Positions 8,701-16,357 of a DNA stretch of 64,000 nt are shown piece after piece. The notes below the pieces were generated by a model. The model did no database searches. It was not told where the DNA came from and saw nothing but the letters and a program-made list of their open reading frames with translations. The position numbers and the translations under genes are program-made. Position 1 is the stretch's first letter. The number at the start of each line of letters is the position of its first letter. Source of the DNA: CADEED01 sp039930985. GTDB taxonomy: Bacteria; Pseudomonadota; Gammaproteobacteria; Steroidobacterales; Steroidobacteraceae. The stretch lies in contig JBDTSV010000111.1 in NCBI GenBank assembly GCA_039930985.1, forward strand, positions 15,140 through 79,139, read 5' to 3'.

Positions 8701-10375
8701 CGAGCAGGTTGCCTTCCGACCCGAGCCACACATCCGAAGACGTGATGATCTCTTCACGGATGCAGTCGATGGGCGGATTCGTGACCTGCGCGAACAGCTG
8801 TTTGAAGTAGTCGTACAGCATGCGCGATTTCTGCGACAGCGCCGCCAGCGGCGTATCGTTGCCCATGGAGCCGACGCCTTCATTGCCGTCACGCGCCATC
8901 GGCGCCATGAGAATGCGCTGGTCCTCGAACGTGTAGCCGAATGAAACCTGCCGCTTCGCAAGCGCGACCGGCTCCGGCGGCGGCATCTCTGGCGCCGCGG
9001 GCAAATCCTTGAGATGCACGAGGTGCTGCTTCAACCAGTCGGCGTAGGGCCGCTCGTTGATGATCTGCGCCTTGATCTCCTCGTCTTCGACGATGCGGCC
9101 GAGCTCGGTATCCACGAGGAACATGCGGCCCGGCTGCAGGCGGCCCTTGCGCACGATGTGTTCCGGCGGAAACTCGAGTACGCCGGCTTCGGACGCCATG
9201 ACGACGAGATCGTCTTTCGTGACGTAGTAGCGGCCCGGGCGCAGGCCGTTGCGATCGAGCACCGCGCCGATGCGCTTGCCGTCGGTGAAGGCGATGTCGG
9301 CGGGACCGTCCCACGGCTCCATCAAACTACTGTGGTACTGGTAGAACGCGCGGCGCGCCGGATCCATCGAGGCGTGCTTGGACCACGGCTCGGGGATCAT
9401 CATCATGACGGCGTGCGGCATCGAGCGGCCGGACAGCACCATGAGCTCGAGCACGTTGTCGAACATCGAGGAGTCCGAGCCGTTCGGGTTCACGATGGGC
9501 GGAATCTTCTTGATGTCTTCGCCGAACACCGGCGACTGGAACAGCGCCTCGCGCGCGCGCATCCAGTTGATGTTGCCGCGAAGCGTGTTGATCTCGCCGT
9601 TGTGCGCGATGCAGCGGTACGGATGCGCGCGGTCCCAGCTCGGGAACGTGTTCGTGCTGAAACGCGAGTGCACCAGCGCGATCGCCGTTTCCATCGCCGG
9701 GTTCTGCAGGTCGAGGAAATACTGGTCGAGCTGCATCGTGGTGAGCATGCCCTTGTAGACCAGCGTCTTGTGCGACAGGCTAACTACATACCAGAACTCC
9801 GCGCCGCCGATGGTCGAGACGCGGATCTCGTTGTAGGCGCGTTTGCGGATGACGTACAGCTTGCGTTCGAACTCCGCCTCGTCGGGCGTATCGGCACCGC
9901 GGCCGATGAATACCTGGCGCGTGAACGGCTCGGAAGCCTTCGCGGTCTCCCCCAGCATGGAGTTGTTGGTCGGCACGCTGCGCGCGCCGAGATACACCTG
10001 GCCCTCGGCCTGCACCACTCGCGCGAACACTTCTTCGATCTTGCGGCGCTGCGTCGCGTTGCGCGGCATGAAGATGTTGCCCGCGGCATAGAGGCCGGGC
10101 TCGGGCAGGTTGATGCGCGCGTCTTTCTTGGCCACCTTCTTGAGGAAGGCGTGCGGCATCTGCAGCAGGATGCCGGCGCCGTCGCCGGTGTTGACCTCGC
10201 TGCCACTGGCGCCGCGATGGTCGAGGTTCTTGAGGATCTGGATACCTTGCTTGACGACGGCGTTCGATTTGCGGCCCTTGATGTCCACGATGAAGCCGAC
10301 GCCACAGGCGTCATGCTCGAACTGCGGGTCATAAAGGCCCTGCTTCGCGGGGGGCCCAAGTCGAATCGCGGTCAT
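5765..10375 (-). CDS. gltB: Glutamate synthase (NADPH) large subunit
   Basis: Alpha subunit of glutamate synthase, 1536 residues, a full-length member. The order is: class-II glutaminase domain with the mature N-terminal Cys at residue 24 (EHDACGVGF) after a short propeptide; central domain; FMN-binding synthase domain (GEGGEDPDRY, MAQGAKPGEGGQLPG, SGADGGTGASPL); the 3Fe-4S cysteine cluster (CHLNTCPAGVATQ); and the C-terminal beta-helix (GALYGATKGEVFVRG-type). The start at 10375 is chosen for its GGAGG ribosome site and because it puts the catalytic Cys at the expected place. The longer reading adds 25 residues without support. It is preceded by a sigma70-like promoter and two hairpins. Confidence 0.97.
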   Translation of the reverse strand: MTAIRLGPPAKQGLYDPQFEHDACGVGFIVDIKGRKSNAVVKQGIQILKNLDHRGASGSEVNTGDGAGILLQMPHAFLKKVAKKDARINLPEPGLYAAGNIFMPRNATQRRKIEEVFARVVQAEGQVYLGARSVPTNNSMLGETAKASEPFTRQVFIGRGADTPDEAEFERKLYVIRKRAYNEIRVSTIGGAEFWYVVSLSHKTLVYKGMLTTMQLDQYFLDLQNPAMETAIALVHSRFSTNTFPSWDRAHPYRCIAHNGEINTLRGNINWMRAREALFQSPVFGEDIKKIPPIVNPNGSDSSMFDNVLELMVLSGRSMPHAVMMMIPEPWSKHASMDPARRAFYQYHSSLMEPWDGPADIAFTDGKRIGAVLDRNGLRPGRYYVTKDDLVVMASEAGVLEFPPEHIVRKGRLQPGRMFLVDTELGRIVEDEEIKAQIINERPYADWLKQHLVHLKDLPAAPEMPPPEPVALAKRQVSFGYTFEDQRILMAPMARDGNEGVGSMGNDTPLAALSQKSRMLYDYFKQLFAQVTNPPIDCIREEIITSSDVWLGSEGNLLDPRPGDCRRLELPGPVLTNEEFAKVRRMSLPGLKVGTLRILFRAERGEDGLVQAIEEVRAEARRMIEEDEVNILILSDRGVNKEFAAIPSLLAVSGLHHYLIRQGLRMKVSLALETGDAREVHHFALLIGYGCSVINPYLAFETLDGMIRDEMLPGVEHKLACKNFAKAAVKGVVKVMSKMGISAVQSYHGAQVFEAVGLRQDVIDEYFSGTASRVGGVGLDVVAREVLMRHTSAFAERKPQSQTELPSGGQYQYRADGEFHLFNPESIHRLQKSVRTGSYATYKSYAELIDDRAKNLSTLRGLLDFKQGESISIDEVESVESLMKRFKTGAMSYGSISKEAHETLAIAMNRVGGKSNTGEGGEDPDRYVPMENGDSKNSAIKQVASGRFGVTSHYLVNAKELQIKMAQGAKPGEGGQLPGTKVYPWIAKTRGTTAGVGLISPPPHHDIYSIEDLAELIHDLKNANREARISVKLVAEVGVGTIAAGVAKAHADVVLISGADGGTGASPLTSLIHAGLPWELGLAETHQTLVINNLRSRIVVETDGQLKTGRDVAIAALLGAEEFGFATAPLVAVGCIMMRVCHLNTCPAGVATQDPRLREKFAGKPEHAVNFMRFVATHLREIMAQLGFRKLEDMVGRVDMLEPRAAIDHWKAKGFDFSNILYAPDAGPEIGRFKQISQDHGIERSLDVTTLLGLCEPAIARGEKVTAELPVRNVNRVVGTITGSEVTKKWGVAGLPEDTIKIRFKGSAGQSFGAFMPNGMSFALEGDANDYFGKGLSGGKLAVFPSPLSSFPSESNMIIGNVALYGATKGEVFVRGMAGERFAVRNSGVDTVVEAVGDHGCEYMTGGRVVVLGPTGRNFAAGMSGGIAYVLDENNEFPARVNAQMVDVERVDDPQEAAALRTLIEKHVQYTGSEHAKTILAAWETKLPKFVRVIPKDYKRALACLKRAHDQGLSGDEAIMAAFEENARDLARVGGN

Positions 10376-10399
10376 TTTTTCAGTCCTCCAAACACAAAC

Positions 10400-10442
10400 G
10401 CGCGGGGCGCAACTTCCCCGCGCTATGGGCTCCGCGCCCATA
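10400..10442 (-). promoter_or_regulatory. Two back-to-back hairpins in the gltB leader
   Basis: Two adjacent perfect inverted repeats lie 25-67 bases upstream of the gltB start: GCGCGGGG/CCCCGCGC at 10400-10423 and TATGGGC/GCCCATA at 10424-10442. Both fall inside the predicted ~140-base 5' untranslated region. They could stabilise the message or serve as an attenuator or leader control. No known riboswitch class was recognised. Confidence 0.55.
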
Positions 10443-10520
10443 ACTTTCACTCTTTCAATTGGTTACATCTGGAGGCGCGGCCCGCGAAGGCGCTTCGGCA
10501 GTCAGATATATATGAGTCAG

Positions 10521-10548
10521 ATCATACAGGCGGACGCTCGTCGGTCAA
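10521..10548 (-). promoter_or_regulatory. Sigma70-type promoter for gltBD
   Basis: On the minus strand TTGACC (10548-10543) and TATGAT (10526-10521) are separated by 16 bp, a close match to the housekeeping consensus. Transcription would start near 10514, about 140 bases before the gltB start. The promoter directly abuts the stop codon of the upstream DMT transporter gene. Confidence 0.7.
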
Positions 10549-11436
10549 TCACTGCGTACGACGCAAACCCCTCGTTTGCAGCCATCCGTGCCCGAAAACG
10601 GCGGCGAGCACGATGAGCACTCCCAGGAAGAACTTGTCGTCGAGCTCGCGCGCCTCGCCCAGGAACAATACGGCGATGAAGATGGCGTACACCGGCTCGA
10701 GGTTGATCGCGAGCTGGACGGTGAACGCGGACAGATGCCGTAGCGTGGCGAGCGACACCGCAAAGGGAATCAGGGTGCAAAGGATGGCCAACACCGCAAG
10801 CCAGGCCCCGTCCTGGACCGAAGGCAAAACCACGCTCGTGCCATGCGGAGCCACCAATGGCCCGAGGGCGGCGATCAGCAGGAAGCCTGCACCAAGCTCG
10901 ACCCAGGTCACCGCCATCGCGTCGTGATGGCCCAAAAAGCGCTTGTTCAAGGCGGTGAACAACGCGGCGAGCACCGCCGATGCCACGCCCACCCAGAACC
11001 CCGGATGCATGGACGCGGGGATGCCACCCACCACGAGCGCGACCCCGGGAATCACCAGAATTCCGAGCAGGAGATTATGTCGTTCAAAGCGGGCGCCGGT
11101 GACTGCCGGCTCGATGAGCGCCATGGCCGCCGGCGCCAGCGCCATGCAGGTAGCGGCCACCGAGGCGTTGGCGAGCTTCACCGAGCCATAGAACGTCAGC
11201 CAGTGCACCGCCACCACGGCGCCGGTGCCGGCGTAGATGGCGATCTCGCGCGGGCTCATCTGGCGCAGCCCGCGCCACACGCGCGGGAAAGTGGCGAGCG
11301 CCAACGTGACTAACAACAAGCGCCACCAGACGAGCTGCAGCGCCGGCAGCGTGATCAGCTTGCCGAGGATCGCGGTGAAACCCCACAGCACCACGCAGAG
11401 GTGAATCTCGATGAGCGCGCGGCGGTGGGCATTCAT
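10549..11436 (-). CDS. EamA/DMT-family transporter (RhaT/RarD-like)
   Basis: Inner-membrane permease of the drug/metabolite superfamily, 295 residues with about ten hydrophobic helices arranged as two EamA repeats. The first repeat begins with LCVVLWGFTAILGKL and the second ends with LEPVYAIFIAVLFLGEARE, the usual signature before helix 9. The substrate is not predictable from sequence. It lies on the same strand as gltBD, but a strong promoter for gltB starts right after its stop. It is divergent from the DUF1570-like gene at 11488, with only about 51 bp between the two starts. Confidence 0.87.
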   Translation of the reverse strand: MNAHRRALIEIHLCVVLWGFTAILGKLITLPALQLVWWRLLLVTLALATFPRVWRGLRQMSPREIAIYAGTGAVVAVHWLTFYGSVKLANASVAATCMALAPAAMALIEPAVTGARFERHNLLLGILVIPGVALVVGGIPASMHPGFWVGVASAVLAALFTALNKRFLGHHDAMAVTWVELGAGFLLIAALGPLVAPHGTSVVLPSVQDGAWLAVLAILCTLIPFAVSLATLRHLSAFTVQLAINLEPVYAIFIAVLFLGEARELDDKFFLGVLIVLAAVFGHGWLQTRGLRRTQ

Positions 11437-11487
11437 GGACGTATTCTAGATAGACGAAGCACCGCCCGGGCGTATAAGTTCGATCTC
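11437..11487 (+). promoter_or_regulatory. Short upstream region shared with the paralogue at 16358
   Basis: The 51 bp before the first DUF1570-like gene contain TTCTAGATAGACG followed by a partly matching block up to CTCATGAGAT. The same arrangement precedes the paralogue at 16358 (from about 16312). The conservation covers upstream DNA as well as the start of the genes, pointing to a duplicated control region. Confidence 0.5.
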
Positions 11488-12948
11488 ATGAGATTCAGAA
11501 TTTTCCTGGCGATACTGGCAACGGTTTTCGCGCAAGGTGCCTGCGGCGGCAATCCTGATGTCGACGGATTGAAAGCGTACGCCGCGCCTGGCTACACGAT
11601 CATTTCGCGCGAGGAAGACTCGGCGCGCCGCATACCGACGCAGATTGCGATGATCGACGCCGTGCTCACCAAGCTGCTGAAACGCGGCGCTCGCCTCGAT
11701 TCCACGCCCACTTACATCTTCGTGGTGCCCCAGAACCTCTGGAGCGACTATCTTCAACCGGCCCTGGCCTTCAATGAGGAGTTTGTCGCCGGCCGCTTCA
11801 CCAACTACCTGCTGATCAACAACTGCCGGTGCGATTCGACCGTGCTGCAAGCCTCCGTCTACAACCAATACGCTCACCTCTACCTGCGCACGCAGTTCGA
11901 CGGAGCGCTGCCGCTGTGGTTCGAAGTAGGAGTGGCGCGAGTGGCCAAGCTCACGGAGTTCGCAAATACTCGGGCCTACGTGGGCATGCCCTACGGCCTG
12001 TACCGTGGCTGGATGCCGATCGGTCAAGTCCTGCACCTGGAGAGGACCTCGCCGGAATATCGGGCTGGCCCCACTTTTCAGGCCGTGCACGACGAGTCCT
12101 GGGCGCTGGCATATCGCATGATTTCGGAACCGGCGTTTGGCAAACAGGCGGCCGATTACCTGCAGGCGCTCGATGATCTCAAACCGGTCGAGGAAGCCGT
12201 GCAGTCGAGCTTCGGCATGTCGGTCGAAAATCTCAGCAAAGAGATGTTTTTCTATACGCGCGGGTCCGGAGTCAAGATCGTGTCGGTCAGTGTCGACCTG
12301 CCGCCGCCCCCGACCTTAAGTCCCGGCCGCGACATGAAGAGGCTCGAATCGCTGCAATTGATCGCGGACGTCATGTTCGCTTCGGAAGCGAAGCACAAAC
12401 GGTTGCTGGCTTTCATCAACAATTTTCAGAAAATTGCGCCTGATTCTCCGGAGGTTCGCGTGATTCGCCTGCGCCTCGCGGCGCGCGATCGAGACGATGC
12501 CGTGATCGACTGGCTGCTGGAAAAGCTCGAATCGAATCTCGCCGATCCGCAGGTCGCGCGCGGCGTCGGCGTCGCATTGTTCGAGCGCGTCCGCGCGCGC
12601 CAGCCGGGCGACTCATTGACCACGGAGAAAACTCGAGCGCTGCAACAGCGTGCGCTCGGGCTGCTGGACCTTTCGCTGCGCGCGCGACCCGATGACCCGG
12701 AAGCGGCGTGGGCGTTTGGAATGCTGGCGGCATCCACGAATCAACTGCTCGGATCGGCGCTGCAGCGCCTGCTGTCGGCGAGTGAAAGCGCGCCTCGCAA
12801 CGCCGACATCGCCATGGCGACCGCACTGGTCTACGAAGCGCTGCAGAAGCCAGACAAGATGTTGGCCCAGCTCAAATTTGCCGCCCGCTTCGCGCGCTCG
12901 GGCGAACAGCGCGCGTGGGCACGACAAAAAATCTCGGCATCGAAGTGA
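11488..12948 (+). CDS. DUF1570-like secreted protein with a lost HExxH motif (paralogue A)
   Basis: A 486-residue exported protein of the peptidase MA-like (DUF1570) type. It has an N-terminal signal segment (residues 1-20) and a protease-like domain over residues ~30-230. At the place where paralogue B has HEYTH, this protein reads NQYAH (126-130), and the downstream FNEGMAE reads FEVGVAR. The first zinc ligand and catalytic Glu are therefore gone, and it is probably a non-enzymatic relative. The C-terminal ~150 residues look like TPR-type helices (AAWAFGMLAAS, ALVYEALQKPDKMLAQLK). Closest relative in the window is 16358-17866. The start is the ATG at 11488, chosen because it gives the signal peptide. 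Confidence 0.75.
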   Translation: MRFRIFLAILATVFAQGACGGNPDVDGLKAYAAPGYTIISREEDSARRIPTQIAMIDAVLTKLLKRGARLDSTPTYIFVVPQNLWSDYLQPALAFNEEFVAGRFTNYLLINNCRCDSTVLQASVYNQYAHLYLRTQFDGALPLWFEVGVARVAKLTEFANTRAYVGMPYGLYRGWMPIGQVLHLERTSPEYRAGPTFQAVHDESWALAYRMISEPAFGKQAADYLQALDDLKPVEEAVQSSFGMSVENLSKEMFFYTRGSGVKIVSVSVDLPPPPTLSPGRDMKRLESLQLIADVMFASEAKHKRLLAFINNFQKIAPDSPEVRVIRLRLAARDRDDAVIDWLLEKLESNLADPQVARGVGVALFERVRARQPGDSLTTEKTRALQQRALGLLDLSLRARPDDPEAAWAFGMLAASTNQLLGSALQRLLSASESAPRNADIAMATALVYEALQKPDKMLAQLKFAARFARSGEQRAWARQKISASK

Positions 12949-12974
12949 CGAAACGATCCATGGGGAGCGGTCGC

Positions 12975-14576
12975 ATGAGAGTCGGATCGTTGTCGGCGGC
13001 GGCCATCACCACGCTGCTCGCGTGTTCGACAGTCACTGCTGCCGAACCGCGCATCGGCAACTTCGTCAAATACGATACTGGTGATTTCGTCATCATCACT
13101 TCGCGCAGCGCCAGTCAGGCACGGGAGCTCATGCAGAAGCTCGCCAAGTTCCGCTTAACGCTCGAGAAGGTCCTCGGCAAACGCGCCGCCAAGAGCGGCA
13201 TCGGCACTCTCATCTTCATCACGAGCTCGAGCGACTGGGATAAATATCTCAGGCCGCGCCAGAACGTCGCCGGTTTCTTCCAGCGCGCGCGCTTCGACAA
13301 CTACATGGCACTCGATGGCGATGCGGGTGAATTCGCCATGTACGTGATGTTTCACGAGTACACACACTTCTACCTGTCGTCGCAGTTCTCCGGCGAGTAC
13401 CCGCCGTGGTTCAACGAGGGCATGGCGGAGCTGATGGCCTACGCCAAATTCACCGGCAACCGCGTCGTGCTGCAGATCCCCGGGTTCCGCAAGGCAGAAG
13501 CGCGCGACAGCGACTGGATTCCCTTCGACCGTCTCATCAAGGTCGACCAGAACTCACCCGAATACCAGAACCACCAGATGGCGGATGCGTTCTACGCCCA
13601 GGCCTGGCTCACCGTGCACTACGGCATGGTCGAAGAGCGCGCGTTCGGGCGCCAGATGCTCGAATACCTCAATCAGCTCAACACGCTGGTGCCGCAGGAA
13701 GAAGCGACCCGCAAGGCTTTCGGCGACCTTGGCGTCATCGACGACAAGCTGCGTGCGCACTCACGCGCTAACAACTTCGGCTCGGGCACCATGGACCTGG
13801 GAGAAGTGCCGGAAATCGTGCTGCCTGCACCGAAACCGCTCGACGACTCCGATGCGCTCGCGGCGCTCGTCGATGTGATGCTGGTCGCCCACATCGCACC
13901 CGATCGAATCCGGCCACTGATCGAGTCGCTGAAGAGACTCGCGCCGAACTCGGCCCGCTCTTACATCCTGGCGGCGAGGTTGGCAGATTTCGCCGACGAC
14001 CCGGTGGCGTTCGATGCGGCCATCAACAAGGCCGAAACGTTGCTCGTGGCGGGCGACGCGCTGTCACGGCGGCAATTCGCGAGCGTACTGCTCTCGAGAG
14101 CGATCTCGTTCAGTCCTTTGAGCCCGCGCAAGAAGGAGGACGATGAGCGCGACCTCAGGCGCGCCGTCAAACGATTCGGCGAGGCCATCACCATCGATAG
14201 CGGTGATGCCGAGGCGCTGTGGGGACTTGGCACGGGATTGACGCGCCTCGACCGCCAACTCGATCTGGCCGATACCGCCCTGCAGGCGGCGTACGTGCGG
14301 ATCCCGGCGAGCGCCGCAATCTCCATGGCCCTCGCCGATCTCAAAGGCCTCGAGCAGAAACCCGACGAGATGATCCCCTACCTCAAGGACACGATCCGCT
14401 TCGCCAGTGATCGCAGTACGCGCCAATGGGCCACCGACACACTGGCGCAGACGCAGGAATTCCTGCGCGCGCGCGATAAGACGGCGGCGGAGAACAAGAA
14501 GCAGCGCGAGCAATACGAGAAGGATCTCGCCGAGTACGAAAAGAAGTACGGCAAGGCGAAGAAAAAGAAGAGTTGA
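12975..14576 (+). CDS. DUF1570-like secreted metalloprotease candidate with intact HEYTH (paralogue B)
   Basis: A 533-residue exported protein, possibly lipid-anchored (TTLLAC lipobox-like at residues 12-17). The zinc-binding HEYTH motif is at residues 127-131, followed by WFNEGMAE (145-152), which supplies a plausible third ligand. That matches the gluzincin-type layout of the peptidase MA-like/DUF1570 family. The middle and C-terminus are helical repeats, and the last ~45 residues are a charged Lys/Glu coiled coil ending KKKKS. It follows paralogue A by 26 bp and is probably in the same transcript. The start at 12975 is supported by a GGGGAG ribosome site and the signal peptide. The substrate is unknown. 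Confidence 0.8.
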   Translation: MRVGSLSAAAITTLLACSTVTAAEPRIGNFVKYDTGDFVIITSRSASQARELMQKLAKFRLTLEKVLGKRAAKSGIGTLIFITSSSDWDKYLRPRQNVAGFFQRARFDNYMALDGDAGEFAMYVMFHEYTHFYLSSQFSGEYPPWFNEGMAELMAYAKFTGNRVVLQIPGFRKAEARDSDWIPFDRLIKVDQNSPEYQNHQMADAFYAQAWLTVHYGMVEERAFGRQMLEYLNQLNTLVPQEEATRKAFGDLGVIDDKLRAHSRANNFGSGTMDLGEVPEIVLPAPKPLDDSDALAALVDVMLVAHIAPDRIRPLIESLKRLAPNSARSYILAARLADFADDPVAFDAAINKAETLLVAGDALSRRQFASVLLSRAISFSPLSPRKKEDDERDLRRAVKRFGEAITIDSGDAEALWGLGTGLTRLDRQLDLADTALQAAYVRIPASAAISMALADLKGLEQKPDEMIPYLKDTIRFASDRSTRQWATDTLAQTQEFLRARDKTAAENKKQREQYEKDLAEYEKKYGKAKKKKS

Positions 14577-14861
14577 CCGCCGCCGGTGTCGACAGAGGAT
14601 CGCGAAGATTTTCCACGCGTCCCCGCAATCGGGCCGACGCCGAGGCGCCAGAGCTTTACGTCTTTTTGCCGGTGAGCTGTTCGAGCACGGTGCGGCGATC
14701 GGCGGAGTCGCCAGGCAAGACCGACAGGATGATCGCGAGTCTCGAGGACACCTCGCAGTACTGACACTCGATGGAAGTCCGGCGGTGGGCGCGGCAACGC
14801 GTCAATGAAGCCAAGGCACCGGCTGCCAAGCCGGCAGCGAACTGACGGGGGGAATCTCGCG
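14577..14861. other. Intergenic stretch with a duplicated gene-end remnant
   Basis: This 285-bp gap between two convergent genes holds a recognisable copy of the 3' end of the gene at 17874-18392 (see the pseudogene entry at 14656). Apart from that I see no gene, strong hairpin or promoter. Confidence 0.5.
14656..14706 (-). pseudogene. 3'-end fragment of the 17874-type gene
   Basis: On the minus strand this encodes ADRRTVLEQLTGKK followed closely by a stop. It is nearly the same as ADRATVLEQLTGKK, the C-terminus of the intact gene at 17874. At DNA level a 27-base block is identical and the similarity continues a little further with few differences. The rest of that gene is not present. The fragment lies just after paralogue B, exactly as the intact gene lies just after paralogue C, so the pair (peptidase-like gene plus convergent neighbour) was duplicated together and one neighbour decayed. 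Confidence 0.65.
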
Positions 14862-16250
14862 TCAGTAGAAATAGACGTGCCGTCGGCGGCCGCCCTCGGC
14901 TCGGGGCCCTTGGTAAATCACCGCCTCCTCGTCCGAACTCCACTCAAACTGGGTGTGATCGAAGGGGTTGCGCAGTTCGGCGCCGATCAGCGCCTCGGCG
15001 ACTTTCTCCTTCGGCACATTGCGCGCCCGCAGCTGCGCCGTGAGCACGGCCGCGCGACGCATGCCTTCGATCGCCCCCACACGCATGGGGTAGTTGGAGT
15101 AATCCCATGCGCCCGCCTGCTGACGAAACAGCCATCCCGTCAGGTTGTAAAGTTGCAGCGGCGAATTCTTCGCGGACTGCATCGCCGCCACCTGATCTGC
15201 GGCCTTCGAATACTGGTCCAACGGAACATTGAAGCTCGTCGCGAATGCCAGGTACTGGGTGGCGAAGTAGTTCGACTGATCCTGAGGCTGGTAAAACGGC
15301 CGCGCCAGTTTCGAAGCCAAGGGCCCTTTGGGCGTATAGCTTCCGTCATCCGAGAAAAGATCGAGTCGTGAATCCATGCCTTCGTACCACTGACGCATCA
15401 AGTTGCGTGAGAAGGCCAGCTCGCCCGCCATGGTTCGCAACATTGACAGTTCCGCGACAGTGAACTCGGTATTCCATTCGTCGGGAATGGCCGCCAGCTG
15501 CTGATCGGCGGGCAATTGGCGCAGCACCAGATTGCCGAAGAACAGATGCTGCCGCAGCGCCGTTATCGCGATCATCTTGGTGATCAGATTGTCGGAGGAT
15601 TTCTGAATCTCGCGCCAAAGCACGACGTCCGCGCGAAGCCCTGCGCGTACCTCAGCGGCGCCTGCCGTGTCGGCTCGCGAGCGCAGATCCGCCAACAGCA
15701 GCCGCTGTCCTCCAAGAATATCCGCGTACCTCGCGATCGGCGCGCTCAGGTCGATCGGGACCAATTCGCGCCACCGGGTTCGTCGCAGCAACTCCTGGTA
15801 GCGCGCCAATTGAAGTTTCTGGTTGGCGCTGCGCGGCGCGACCGCGGCGGCCTCAAATGCATTTCGGCAATCGATCGATTGCTCCTCTATACAACTGGCG
15901 CGCAGTGCACGCGTAGCCGCAGCTTCCGTTGGCTTGAAATCCAGCTCATTTCTCACGGGATCCGAATTGATCTTGCGCGAGTCGTGATTGACCTCTTCGA
16001 GCCAGGCGATACGCCGCGACCCCAAGACTTGCGGGTCGGCGCCTTCGGCAACGGCGAAACCCATCGCATACACAAAGGCATTCTCGCTGTCGGGGACGGC
16101 CGGACGTTCCAGGAGAACGGCTTCCAGCCTGCGGGCTTCCGTCGTTGGCGGCCGGTCGCTCCAGTTGATGGACAAGCCCACGAGATAGAGGAGCATCACG
16201 AGCAACAGAAGCCCCAGAAGAACTTTACCGGCGATCTTGAGCGCTTTCAT
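14862..16250 (-). CDS. Membrane-anchored protein of unknown function
   Basis: A 462-residue protein with one N-terminal hydrophobic anchor (residues ~4-25, AGKVLLGLLLLVMLLYLVGL) and a long extracytoplasmic part. I do not recognise the family. The body is mostly helical and contains an ALRASCIEEQSIDCRN stretch with paired cysteines that could be disulfide-bonded. It lies between DUF1570-like paralogues B and C in the opposite orientation, which makes a link to those proteins possible but unproven. The start at 16250 places the anchor at the very N-terminus; an upstream in-frame start at 16280 adds only ten residues. Confidence 0.7.
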   Translation of the reverse strand: MKALKIAGKVLLGLLLLVMLLYLVGLSINWSDRPPTTEARRLEAVLLERPAVPDSENAFVYAMGFAVAEGADPQVLGSRRIAWLEEVNHDSRKINSDPVRNELDFKPTEAAATRALRASCIEEQSIDCRNAFEAAAVAPRSANQKLQLARYQELLRRTRWRELVPIDLSAPIARYADILGGQRLLLADLRSRADTAGAAEVRAGLRADVVLWREIQKSSDNLITKMIAITALRQHLFFGNLVLRQLPADQQLAAIPDEWNTEFTVAELSMLRTMAGELAFSRNLMRQWYEGMDSRLDLFSDDGSYTPKGPLASKLARPFYQPQDQSNYFATQYLAFATSFNVPLDQYSKAADQVAAMQSAKNSPLQLYNLTGWLFRQQAGAWDYSNYPMRVGAIEGMRRAAVLTAQLRARNVPKEKVAEALIGAELRNPFDHTQFEWSSDEEAVIYQGPRAEGGRRRHVYFY

Positions 16251-16357
16251 TGACGCAAGCGTACGCGCCCACCGCGCCAAGCGGGAGAACGTCGCTTACC
16301 GGCCAGAATGCGTTCTAGATAGACGGCGCACGGCCTCAACGGGTAAGTTCGCACCTC

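Noticed and set aside
10376..10520. Known riboswitch upstream of gltB
   Set aside because: Two simple hairpins without any recognisable conserved core of glutamine or other riboswitch classes.
9014..10927. 637-codon open frame antisense to gltB and beyond
   Set aside because: Runs through gltB, its leader and promoter and into the DMT transporter gene; no motif or ribosome site.
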